Positions 44,545 through 55,509 of a stretch of 64,000 nucleotides of DNA are shown here, piece by piece. Origin of the DNA: Manduca sexta. Lineage: Eukaryota; Arthropoda; Insecta; Lepidoptera; Sphingidae. The DNA lies in contig NC_051134.1 of the NCBI RefSeq assembly GCF_014839805.1, forward strand, positions 10,323,170 to 10,387,169, given 5' to 3'. A program made the position numbers and the translations under genes. The number at the start of each line of letters is the position of its first letter. Position 1 is the stretch's first letter. Below the pieces are notes generated by a model. That model saw nothing but the letters and a program-made list of their open reading frames with translations. It was not told where the DNA came from and ran no database searches.

Positions 44545-45050
44545 ACAAAATAAATATATGAACATGGATTGAATCAAGTTAATTTAGACTTCAGCTTTTC
44601 TCAAATTAACTTTTCGCTTTAAGTAAATCCACATACGTTTGCATGGGTTCAAGATTCATTACAACTTTATGATTTCTTGAGTTATAATTAATTCTTGAAT
44701 ATTTCAAACTTTGAGTAGAATGCGCGCATTCTCGAAGACTTTCTCATATGTCTGAAGGATGAAGTATGCAAGGGTTGAGATGAATTTCATTTTGATTAAT
44801 GATAGTTTCTTTATGTTCAAAACAAAGAACACGAAACTTGAAAGAAGTGTAATTAAAGAAGCCAAGAATATTTCTTTGAGTCATCAAAATACTCATGACA
44901 ATAAAATCTTATGTTTACGTGAATATATAAATGTACATGCGAATGACTTCAAGATACTGTGATACTTTTTTAGATCGGACCACGAACAACTAAAAAAAAA
45001 AATGTAAAAGTTGTATAATTGTTAAATGTCATTGTAACTTTGACTTTTGG
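44545..45050. other. Non-coding, nothing recognised
   Basis: AT-rich; a 67-codon frame at 44759 has no domain. Confidence 0.4.
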
Positions 45051-45054
45051 GATG

Positions 45055-45175
45055 AACAACACCTCAGTCCGCCCTATGAATACGAAGGCTGCAAAGTCTT
45101 CGAAACGTCGTGAGAAAATTATAATATAAAAAACCGCGATAAAATCCGAAAAATAGTTTTATTTTAATAATCATT
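45055..45175 (+). repeat. Family E repeat
   Basis: CACCTCAGTCCGCCCTATGA, GGCTGCAAAGTCTTCGAAAC and ACCGCGATAAAATCCGAAAA. Confidence 0.78.
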
Positions 45176-45179
45176 ACTT

Positions 45180-46765
45180 AAAAATAAAAAATTCTTTAGA
45201 GTTCTGAGTAGAAATTTAATTGTCAATTATAATAATATAATGACCAAATATAAAAGAAAAATAATTATCAGTCATAATTTCAAATAAATGGTATTAAAAT
45301 GTACGTAATATAGTACATAGTACCTCAGCTGTCTATAGCCTTACCTTATCCGACTTACATTTACTTGTATATTCTAAAGCAGGCGCTTACAATGATTATT
45401 GTACGATTATCAATATTTTTGAAGCCATTGAAATACTCCGGACAATCTTAAATGATATTACGCTTCAAGGATCAGATTTCAAGCCTGGAATATATTTGCT
45501 TAAAAGGTAGACGTTACTCGACTCTTGAGTTAATCTCAGATTTGTTCTACAATAGTCTTCGTTTATACATTTTTTATTCATCGCACCTGATTATTACACA
45601 GAAGCAGAGACTAGATACTTTTGAAAGGGATATTGTCATTTATTAGCGGAAAAGGTTAATCACAAGATTTTGTAAAACGAAGAAAAAGCAATCCAGAAAA
45701 TACAAGAATACTCATATCAATTAGGTAAATAGGTAATTTATCCCCAAATCAAAAGTTAAATCAGTGATAAAGTCAGTCGGGTTATTCCAAGTTAAGCTGA
45801 TCACCAAATTATAGAATTCAAATACTCTAATACTTTTAAAATAAACACTTTAATACCTGAATCAAACAATGATAAACCCCAATCAAACATTAGACATAAT
45901 CTCAAAACTTTAACACTAATAACCAAATACGGACATTACATTGTGGTATAACATGAGACTGATGAAAAATAGCGTTGGCCCACCGCGGGCGGCAGATTGC
46001 GTTAATTTCAACTTTTCGGTCTCTCATAACATTTATAAGGGTATAAATCGTTTTTACAGAGCGACGATTTGTTACAAACGGGCTTTGTCTAACTGCCTTG
46101 TTGGAATAGATGTTACTAAAGTGTGGGACATTTTATTTATTTAAATAAAATACTCATGCATACTGCATGTCATCTGGGCCTGTCATCGAAAAACAGCGTT
46201 GCAGTACTACTTACATAGGTCGTAATTTTTGTTTGTTTATTTATCAAATATAATAATTTTCTTTATTTAATGTAGTGTCTACTTAAAATTGTTTCAGCAA
46301 TAAATCTTTCTTTTTTTCTTTCTTCTTCTTTCAACAGTACACATTTCTTATTTCTAATATAAAGTACTAAAATCACATTCTGATGTGTACCAAATAAAGA
46401 AGTACACAGTATTTACAAATTCGATATGAATAAAGAAAAATAATACAATCCAGTTAGGTTTCAACTCTAAATTTGTGAAAAGCTAACAATCATGATTGTA
46501 ATTTTTTATTCTTTGAATTATTTAGTTTACTCGTACTATGGATCGATGAGCAATTTTATTACATTATTTAGCAATCTAAAGTACGATGAGAATTGGTTAA
46601 AGGCTATAGTAATCAAACATAGCCTTTCCTTCCGAACTAGCAGTGCATCCTTTATTCTTTTGGTGGATGTATTGGGTGTCATTTAAACTGGGATTCATTT
46701 GCAAGTTTGTCATCTTTAAAACAAATCTCAACATAGCTACATACACCAAAACGAACCAAAACATG
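45180..46765. other. AT-rich non-coding DNA
   Basis: Short open frames only (61-67 codons); no gene supported. Confidence 0.4.
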
Positions 46766-46769
46766 ACCT

Positions 46770-46985
46770 TACTAATCGAATTTCGGCCACGGTGACCAAT
46801 CTCGCCGGAGTTCAGCCAAGAGAAGGAGATATTATAGTGCACAAGTGTGTGCGCAATACACAGATGCACGCTCTGTTCCTGCACTCGCATAGTCCGGTGA
46901 GACGGCAATTGTAAATGACCGGAGAGAGATCAGGCGCAGGACCAACGGCTCTACGTGCTTTCCGAGGCACGAGAATATCACACCG
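46770..46985. repeat. Family G repeat, copy 2, inverted
   Basis: TTCGGCCACGGTGACCAATC, TAGTCCGGTGAGACGGCAAT and GAGATCAGGCGCAGGACCAA are the reverse of 23625-23845. Confidence 0.75.
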
Positions 46986-47049
46986 CTAACTTCCTGACTC
47001 CGACATGCGATTGAATTTATACGATAGAAAAATCAAGTCACAGTTATTT

Positions 47050-47135
47050 TGGCCCGACCCGGAATCCTAATCCAAGACCTCAGCGCAGTAGTCATACTTG
47101 TACCATGTACCATTACAACTACTCCACCAGTGCAG
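47050..47135 (-). mobile_element. SINE family A, tRNA-like head only
   Basis: GGCCCGACCCGGAATCCTAA, CCTCAGCGCAGTAGTCA and TTACAACTACTCCACC. Only the 5' region is present, unusual for a retroposon fragment. Confidence 0.65.
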
Positions 47136-47139
47136 CCTT

Positions 47140-48825
47140 AATAAACAAGCCATTAAATCCCAACTATACGTACATTGTAAGGTAACTCTCTCCATATCTT
47201 TTGACCTTACCTTCACATCATTAACTAATGAGACGTCCTACAACCTCCTCAACGGGCTAAAAAAGGACAAATTTTGTTCCTCGCACTCATTGACAAACAA
47301 GCAGACTACCTTAACTTTAAATTGTAAGCGTACTGACTGGAACAAAAGGAAAATTTCAACGTGCACGAGTTTCCGCTGTTAGTTGTTGCATTATTTAGAT
47401 GTTCTCGTTTCTCGTTTGGAAAACTCATTTGCGTCAGTTTCGTCATTATTCGAATGATCATTCCATTGAATAAACCTTTTGCTATTTGCATAATAGTTTA
47501 TGCCATGTAATTTTATATTATTTTTGAGGTTTTGTATTCATGTTTTCGATGCTAGTTTGCCCATTCCTTTTTTAAATAAAATATAGCAGATGTAAAGCAG
47601 ATAATAGCCGTAATACAGCAGATTTGTTGTTTAAAGAACCATTTATTAATCAATATTGTAAATTTCAGTGTCAAATGCTAAACACATTTTTATGACTTCT
47701 ATATGTAATTGTTAATTAAATTTTAGTTTAAAAAACAACCAATACGCGTTTTTACAATCGACAGCTTTATATAAATATTAGCTATAAACTCGATTCTCGG
47801 AAATATCTACCAATATACCTGAAATACATATAAATTAAAACGTTCAGCCCGCCAACGCCATTTTTTTTCCAATAATACCTACATAATTTAAAATCACATT
47901 TATCGTGAATCTTTATTTACTCGCACCACTTTTTACAAAGCCACCGGCTCGTAATGAACTCTAATAGACGAATTATTGTGCCACAACACGTAAAATTGAA
48001 AAATTTCTAGATCCACAGCGTAGCAGAACGAAAATATCGTGTCACAATGAGAGTGACTAGGGCGGCGCTGGGCCGTACATGTTAAATTATTCAACTTAGA
48101 ACCTCAGCTAAAAACAACAGTCGACTACCAATTATGCACTCAACCGAATTCCAGCCAAATTAGAATGAACGATAATACTGCTAATAATAGAGTAGACGTG
48201 CTGTCAGTCAAAGCATCCGCTAATGAAATGTTGGCTACTTCATTAATATTCTGGATTATAATGTACGAAAACCTATGCCGCGTAATGGCATTGGGTTGCT
48301 ATGTTATTGGTTAAAGTGTGGGCGGAAGGCGTTTAGTATACGAATAGAATTTTATGAGTGGAAATGTTCGATAGTTGATGAACATTTTGAAAACTATACT
48401 TACATAATGGACGATATGAATCCTCGGTGTCCATAACACAATTAGATATTTACTTGGACACCAGGGTTCAATCAAACATATTGCTGAATTACTTAGCAGT
48501 ACTCTAATTGTATGACAATTTGTTTTTGTTTTATTTACGTTATGTGTTTTAGTGTGTGTTTTTTTTATTTGACCGAAATTAATCCGAAAATGATTTTAAA
48601 AATTTACTGATTGTCGCTTGGATATAATTGCCTCTCAAGCGTCGGTATGTACTATCTGAGCGCCAGACAAAGCACATTTTAAACCGTTTGTATTGAAGTA
48701 TGAAATTTCACACGAGCACCCATCAAAAGTAGACTAACAGAAAGGATTTTTGAAAATGCATCCCGTGTCACACAAAATCATAGTTTTCTTATATTTTCGT
48801 TCCTTTAAATAACCTTTATAACATT
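47140..48825. other. Non-coding DNA, unique in the window
   Basis: 47870-48320 is less AT-rich than its surroundings and carries no repeat signature. No exon could be supported. Confidence 0.35.
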
Positions 48826-48829
48826 GATA

Positions 48830-48960
48830 TAAAATCGCGATAAAATCTGAAAAATAGATTTCATCGCAGTATTTTACAATATAATTTTCTCCCTACATTC
48901 CTAAGACTTTGCAGCTCATAGTCACGGGGACACTGAGGTATTGATCGTCCCAAAAGTCAA
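48830..48960 (-). repeat. Family E repeat, inverted
   Basis: AAATCGCGATAAAATCTGAA, TTCTCCCTACATTCCTAAGA and ACACTGAGGTATTGATCGTC. Confidence 0.65.
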
Positions 48961-49059
48961 AATTACATGTACCTAAATTTTACAAATAATATACAAAATA
49001 TATATTTTTTTATTGTTGACGTTCCGATCTACGCGGAATCTCAGTGTTTTGAATCAAAT

Positions 49060-49150
49060 TATTATATAAAAAACTACGATAAAATCCCGCAACATAGTTT
49101 TATTTCAATATCTAACATTCGCGTAAACATAAGAAAACATTAAACGTTTA
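49060..49150 (+). repeat. Family E, 3' half
   Basis: AACTACGATAAAATCCCGCA and ATCTAACATTCGCGTAAACA. It lies opposite in orientation to the copy at 48830-48960. Confidence 0.7.
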
Positions 49151-49232
49151 TGACAATTAAAATACGTAGTACTAAAACGCTATACGCTTATATCTGTCAC
49201 CAGTTTCAAATGTACGGTAAATACGTTGCGTA

Positions 49233-49500
49233 GGTGGTAGCTCAAGGTCCATTTTCATACATTTTGTTTCGGCTTTAATCTGGGTAACTAAACAAGTATT
49301 GGCAAGTAAAGAATTTAAATTCACGTCTAGTTAGTGATTAGTTCTCGCAGTTGAAAGAAAAACGTAAAAATAATTAATAATCATGGATATTTCGACCTTT
49401 AAAATTTCGTCATATTAAATTCTTTACTTGCCAATACTTGTTTAGTTACCCAGATTAAAGCCGAAACAAAATGTATGAAAATGGACCTTGAGCTACCACC
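49233..49500. mobile_element. Long palindromic foldback element, copy 2, one arm shortened
   Basis: Ends GGTGGTAGCTCAAGGTCC and GGACCTTGAGCTACCACC as in 36635-36991. The right arm lacks about 90 nt next to the centre, and the central spacer is in the opposite orientation to copy 1. The right flank is TTAA, the left is GCGTA. Confidence 0.92.
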
Positions 49501-49643
49501 TTAAATATGGTCGCAAATTTTAACCAGGCGTACCTAATTAGCTTTATTTCTCTTTACTTTTTAACTTAATCCAGTACATGATTTGAACCGTATGTACGTC
49601 AAGTTTTGATGTTGAAAATTGATTTAAATTAATATCAGGAAAG

Positions 49644-49825
49644 GTAATCGTCACTTAACATTTCGTCTTATAAGAGAATATATAAAAGAGTCAAAATTGA
49701 TTAACACTTACCCCAAGTTAGTACATCTTGGTCGTAAACGGCAACCTTCACTTTACATTTCGTCTTATTGGAATTAATAAAAGAATCAAAATTGATTAAC
49801 ATTTACCACGAATTACTACATGGAC
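49644..49825. repeat. Two-unit tandem duplication
   Basis: Units of about 97 bp share ACATTTCGTCTTAT and TCAAAATTGATTAACA, then TTACC and TACATC/TACATG. They differ at many positions, so the duplication is old. Confidence 0.75.
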
Positions 49826-49977
49826 ATAAACTCCATGAACAGTGGACAAGTCAGTCTCAGCTTACTTCTGGACATCCACACTTCATATAGTTTCTTTATA
49901 TGTACATAATTAAATAATGAAGCAATTTATATAGCAATTTATATTTATGTATAATGAAGCAAACAAAAAACTTTCGC

Positions 49978-50215
49978 TTTTGTTGGTGGTGAGATATATT
50001 TTATATCCACCTGGAAAGCGACCACCGTACACAAGGTGTTAAAACCCGCCATCGTTGCCCACGGAAATGTGTCGCGTTCCGGGATCAGCCTGTATATATC
50101 GGGTTGCAACACGCGTGATAATTGTGTCGACTGCCGAGGGGTAATCATTTTTCGTCAGTCGACATTCTATTGAACTCCACATCAGTTACCATCAGGTCCA
50201 GTGGGGTCCTGACCA
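49978..50215 (-). repeat. Family C repeat, near complete
   Basis: GGTGAGATATATTTTATATC, GTACACAAGGTGTTAAAACC, GTGTCGACTGCCGAGGGGTA, TCGTCAGTCGACATTC and ATCAGGTCCAGTGGGGTCC. Confidence 0.88.
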
Positions 50216-50219
50216 TACT

Positions 50220-51635
50220 TCGCACTACTATCATTCCAGATCCAAAAATAACTGAAATAGTAATTGAAAGAAGGAAATTAAATTCTTTCTTACAATCTTA
50301 AATTGAGCTAAAATATTATTAACACAAGTACAAAATATCAAGGAAGCTCTGTGACAAGCATAAAAATTGCAACGACATTCTACACGTATCGATAAGGAAT
50401 ACGTTATCCGAAACTGAATAGTGGATCATTTTTCACCCCGACCCGTACCATCTTTTCATCGGTTTTTACAAGCCATGAATCCGGTGTGATATCTCATTGG
50501 CAAATTTAGCGTAAACCATCAAACGTAGGGTAGCAGTTGCGTTATATACGACGCATTTGATATTGGAGGAAAGCGAGCAAAATAATGTATGTTCTCAACT
50601 GCGGTGAAGTCAACGTTATCGTTATATAAAAAAATCGTGTGCTGGCAGCTGTGATTTTGTAAGGTTAGTAAGACTGTCGAAGATTTAACCATTTTCTCTA
50701 TCGCAACTTCCATCCATATTATAAGTATTTCAACGTACCCAATATTATTGTTGTTCTTGTAGCAGAAGCTGCCAACGAAGTAAGTACATATCCTGATGGT
50801 AAACAACTACTGCTGTACATAAAAATCTACAATAATTATTGTTGTGTAGTAAATTGCCGCTACCCAATATAATATAGATAAAATACCAAATCATCCATGC
50901 ATTGGCTTTTTTCGGACTTCAATTATGTTTATTTTCACCTAGTAAAAGTTTAAAATACCTACAGTTGGTTCTAGACAAACCAGCAAGCATGTGTGCTAAC
51001 TACCGTCAATCGTAATTGCCCTATACATCTACAAAACCAATTCATCAATCTTCTAAGTATCGAATCCAAATAACATTCACGGACCAGTCTTCAAACGACA
51101 CTCCGTAATGACAGTGGTGAGCCAAATAATTCCGCCGATCAATGCCGTGTCTCATAAATTATTCATTTAACAATTAATATAAGATCGACACGACAGCAGG
51201 TGTCTCAGATCTCTTCTAAGGAATTTAATGAATTAAGTTTTATCGAAAATAGCTTGGAGATGTTTCTTTTTGTATTTGTGTTACTGTAGGCATATTGATA
51301 GAAATATTACGCCTCGTATTTTGTGTTTGTTGATATTATGTTAATGTATTCGTTTTCAGATTTGTTTAAACAACTTAATTTAATTGTAATTTGTTTTTAT
51401 TTGTATAGTTTGGATTTGTAAAAATAACTATTTAAATTGTCCAAGATTGGAATTTGTATCCAATATTATCAATAGCAGCATCGTTCCCTATTACATTATG
51501 TGATCGATATACCCCCGATGAAGCCTTTCTCTACTTCATTTACCTCCTATTTTCTTTGTCCTATCTTATATAGTAGTGTTTCTTGTTGCTGTCACACACT
51601 TAGAACTTCATTTTCGACAATACGATATTTAAAGA
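50220..51635. other. Non-coding DNA with a possible SINE A scrap
   Basis: 51445-51515 (GGAATTTGTATCCAATATTA, CCCTATTACATTATGTGATC) may be a decayed family A body. Otherwise nothing recognised. Confidence 0.4.
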
Positions 51636-51639
51636 TTTC

Positions 51640-51745
51640 TTATTTACGCGAATGTTAGACTTTGAAATTAAACTATTTTTCAGTCTTCTCCCAACGTTTA
51701 GAAGACTTTGCAGCCTTCATGGTCATGTGATTGACTTAATTCGAT
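51640..51745 (-). repeat. Family E repeat, inverted
   Basis: TACGCGAATGTTAGACTTTG, CTCCCAACGTTTAGAAGACT and TTTGCAGCCTTCATGGTCAT. Confidence 0.72.
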
Positions 51746-52074
51746 ATTTGTAGTTGTTGCTGACAGGGTAATCATAGGTTTTGTATTAGCAAATTAAATT
51801 ACCGAATGCGCAGAATTAAGCTGAGGTCTAGCCTATCAACATATTTGTGTCAGATATTAATCGCTCCTTAAGGTAAACTTCCGATCGTGTTGACCAGATA
51901 CGTCTGTGTATTGTTTGGAACGGACATTATGTGCGTATATAGTCTATATTGATTTCTCATATGTTTGAATAGGTAGTGATTTGACTGACTGTGATACCAA
52001 ATAGCAGTGTTCAGGTTTCAGTTTGTCCGGTTGAAGTAAATATCCATATATTATATATAAATATAGACCATCTA

Positions 52075-52205
52075 GTATGCGCCGAAGAAGGCCACCGCGG
52101 GTTGGATGGATTGGATGATGCTATACTCCCGAGCGTCGACATTGGACCGTAAGACCAGTGAAACTAACATAATCGTTCCACTGATCCCCAAGTGGCGGTA
52201 GCGAT
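52075..52205 (+). repeat. Relative of the intron 2 repeat, opposite orientation
   Basis: GCGCCGAAGAAGGCCACCGC, GATGCTATACTCCCGAGCGT and CGACATTGGACC match 28690-28830 inverted. Confidence 0.55.
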
Positions 52206-52209
52206 ACCG

Positions 52210-53575
52210 CGTTTACGCAACGGAATAAAATGGGTTGAAGTAAATAAACTAGACATTGTAACCCTTTATATTATAATGTCATAGTCATTCATTTTCATCA
52301 TTGCATGTTAGCTGTTAGCCAAGTTGTAACTTTACCAACACATGCCACTTGTTCGTCTCGTCAAAATAAAAGAGAATCAATTACCAGTTAATACCAATAC
52401 TCAAGCGGTAGTTTCAAGTTTTTAATCTAATAACATTCACCTTATATATTAATATATATTATATATTCATTATAACCTGTATGAAGTACACTCTCCCAGC
52501 CAGCCCTACTAAGAAGGTTTAGCTTAATCAAAGCTGGCCTGTGGTTAGAAGATCTTTTCGCGATTATTCCTTATTTAATGCATTCCAATTGAACATACAT
52601 AGGACACAGCATTTTTGAATTATTCCGTCGCTATCGCACAATACAAAGGAACTGCAAGCGCGCCGCACGCCTGTGTAAACACGGTGCGCATTGTGCAACT
52701 CATCGGAATGCATTTGTGTTAGCATGTGCATATCACGAACAAACACATAACTACACAGATTTGAACTAGTAGGTCAACACCGTGCGCTTCGATACTGCGT
52801 AAATCTTACGTGTTGGGACGCTAAATTGGCGATATTGATGTCAGTTATAAAATAGTTTCGAGATGTAAAATAGATTTAACTTCTATTATATGTAAATATT
52901 TTAGATGCAGGTCAATTCTCCAAACTTCAAATTTAAGTATAGTTTTAATATGTAACAGAGGTTTCACTGGCATATGTAAATGGAGATCAATCAAACTTTA
53001 AAAAAAAAATTGTTATAAGTGTTTGTTATCATATCTGCTATTAGTATATTCTGTGAAAATAGCTGTTTAAAAGCGATATAGTATCACAGATTCAAGGATT
53101 ATTGCAGTAAGTAAAATGAGTGGACTTGACACTTATCATTAGCTATTTTTTTTTAATTACAAGCACAGTACGACACCAATTTCAAATTCAGAGCTTACAA
53201 AACTACATACAAGCGTGGCCCGTACCTGCTCATTTTTGATTTAACATTTTTATCCATTATCAATCTCATTAAATACCTTTTTTCCTCGTCACAAATAGGT
53301 TAAAGCCTAACCACACTCACATTTGACCATCAAAGTATTTTTTTTTTAATTTAACCCTCAAACCGCCTCCTTTAAGGCCACAAAACCCCGTCGTGAACAA
53401 TAAATAGGAGGCACAATCGGATAGCGTCGCGTGCTCGGGCAACTTAATGGACTATTAGTATTAGAGGTATGCGTTGCGCGTGATGCATCGGCCGCATCTT
53501 GATAAACAGGTGGCCTAATGGATTTCGCTATTGTAACGGTCTTTGGAGACATCGTTCACACACACACATACACTC
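52210..53575. other. Non-coding DNA
   Basis: Two GC-richer patches (52640-52830, 53360-53520) have no relatives in the window. No exon is supported. Confidence 0.35.
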
Positions 53576-53579
53576 ACAC

Positions 53580-53805
53580 GCCTTATATCTCCGAAGGGAT
53601 AGGCAGAGGCGCAACTGGTGCACCCACCGCCATGAGTATTCCGTCCCATGTTGTAATTAGGAGACGAGAGCTTGTCGCAATATTGGGCACAAAATCCAAA
53701 TTCTTAGCTGATATTAAGGAAAAAAAAACTATTATACTTTGCCTGATATAGGAATCGAACCCGAGACCTCAACAGTGCAGTCGTACCGCGTTCACGCTGA
53801 GACGT
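53580..53805 (-). mobile_element. SINE family A, near full length
   Basis: TCTCCGAAGGGATAGGCAGA, CGTCCCATGTTGTAATTAGG, the head GGAATCGAACCCGAGACCTC and CAGTCGTACCGC. An (AC)n run precedes it at 53553-53578. Confidence 0.82.
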
Positions 53806-54011
53806 ACATAGGCAATTCATTTGTTCATAGAGAGCAATTTCGCGGTGGAAAACGAACACGAACTAGCATTTTATATGAACGTAAATCAACTGGCGGGACT
53901 AAAATTATAAAAAATCAATCATAGACGTTCGGTATAAGGATAAATATCCGATACCTCCTTATCAAGGCTCCAAATGTCCATGAACAAATCACACAGAGTA
54001 CAATCGTCGTA

Positions 54012-54348
54012 TAAAGCGGCGATAGCCTAGTTGAGTGTGGAACGGACTGCCAAGACGAATGTCCGCAGGTCCAAATCCTAGGGGCACACACCTCTGACTT
54101 TTCTAAAATCATGTATGTATTCTTTGTGAATTTATCGTTCGCTTAAACGGTGAAGGAAAACATCGTGAGGAAACCTGCACATCTGAAAAGTTCTCTATAG
54201 GAATTTCGAAGGTGTGTGAAGTCTACCAACCCGCACTAGGCCAGCGTGGTGCACTAAGGCCTAATCCCTCTCAGTAGTAGAGGAGGCTCGTGCTCAGCAG
54301 TGGGACTGGGCAAGTATATAATACAGGGCTGATATTATTATTATTTAT
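54012..54348 (+). mobile_element. SINE family B, full length, with target-site duplication
   Basis: Head GGCGATAGCCTAGTTGAGTG, B box GGTCCAAATCC, end ATACAGGGCTGATATTATTA. TACAATCGTCGTA at 53999-54011 and TACAATCGTCATA at 54349-54361 differ at one position. GGGACT is extra near 54302. Confidence 0.93.
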
Positions 54349-54364
54349 TACAATCGTCATACCC

Positions 54365-54845
54365 CAGGCACTAAATATAATACGTAAGACATTGAATGCC
54401 TCAGACAACACGATGTATCCATATTAGTATTAAATACGATATGCCTGTGTAAGCAGATATGCCCAATATGTAGAGTGAAATAGACATAACTGTATACTAT
54501 AGACTACAGCGTGTATAGCCTTGCTCGCCCGCAGTACCACTGTCTCATACATAAAGCAACTGAAAGTAACAACTTGTAGTTTATAGACTTTCAGGAGGCC
54601 CAAACATTTTCTATTTTAACCAGCTTCCAAATAGAGGTTTTGAATTTATTGGCTTTTTACTTTTTTATGTATTTACACCGATTACTCGGAGATCTGTGGT
54701 CTGATTGCTGTAATTCCTTTTTTATTTATTAAATGAAGTTCGCGGAAAGGTCCCATTACAGTTTTTGTTTTGCGTTCACAATTTCATCTTAATTCTTATG
54801 TCTTTAAAGTTCATGATCCTTCCGTCATTGTAGATTTTTTTTTTA
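54365..54845. other. Non-coding, nothing recognised
   Basis: No supported gene or repeat. Confidence 0.4.
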
Positions 54846-54847
54846 TC

Positions 54848-55092
54848 CGGGCACGGCTAGGTGACTCCACTACACATGATGATAAGTAGAATGAGGTCCA
54901 TTAGAATGTCGACTGACGAGAGATGATTACCCCTCGACAGTCGACACAATTATGCCGGCCTGTTGGAACCGAATAGTTACCGGCTGATCCCAGAACGTGA
55001 CACACTTACGTGGGTCACTATGACGGGTTTAACACCTTGTATACGGTAGCCGCTATCCGGGCGGATATAAAATATATCTTAACACTAGTAAA
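54848..55092 (+). repeat. Family C repeat, complete
   Basis: GGGCACGGCTAGGTGACTCC through GTCGACTGACGAGAGATGAT to CGGGCGGATATAAAATATAT. Confidence 0.9.
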
Positions 55093-55160
55093 AATTAACA
55101 AATTATTGTAGATGTTTATAAGTTGTAAAAATTACTTAACATCATTTAACCTACACTCAT

Positions 55161-55505
55161 TTAAAGGACAATATAATAACAATCAACGTCATAAGTTTGT
55201 AAACTTGCAGTCCGAGGTAATGTTCCCCAACACATAAATAAACATCTCACCCAATAACGTGGAGCCAGTGTAAATCTCGACAAAAGTATTAACGTTAGGG
55301 CGCGCTGCTCATTAAATAAATTACTTCCATCTTGGGGCAAGGGAGGTTCGGATAATATTTTTATTAGAATTGCAGGAAATATTCTAACAGTTTGATAATA
55401 ATAATGGAAGAAATATGAACGCAACCTTCTTTGTAATGTGATTTGTGATTCCATAGTTTTTCTTCGTAAAACAAAATACTTTTCGCATCGTCTTTCATGT
55501 TTCAA
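55161..55505 (-). other. 114-codon open frame of unknown origin
   Basis: The frame contains LILLSRFTLAPRYWVRCLFM near its C-terminal end. No domain is recognised, base composition is not gene-like, and neighbours are repeats. It is probably repeat-derived or chance. Confidence 0.25.
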
Positions 55506-55509
55506 CTCA

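Noticed and set aside
53550..53580. CRISPR-like or satellite array at the (AC)n run
   Set aside because: It is a short dinucleotide run next to a SINE, without spaced repeats.
54904..54945. Hammerhead ribozyme suggested by CTGACGAG in family C
   Set aside because: The required GAAA box and three-way stem arrangement are missing; the sequence folds as a simple hairpin.
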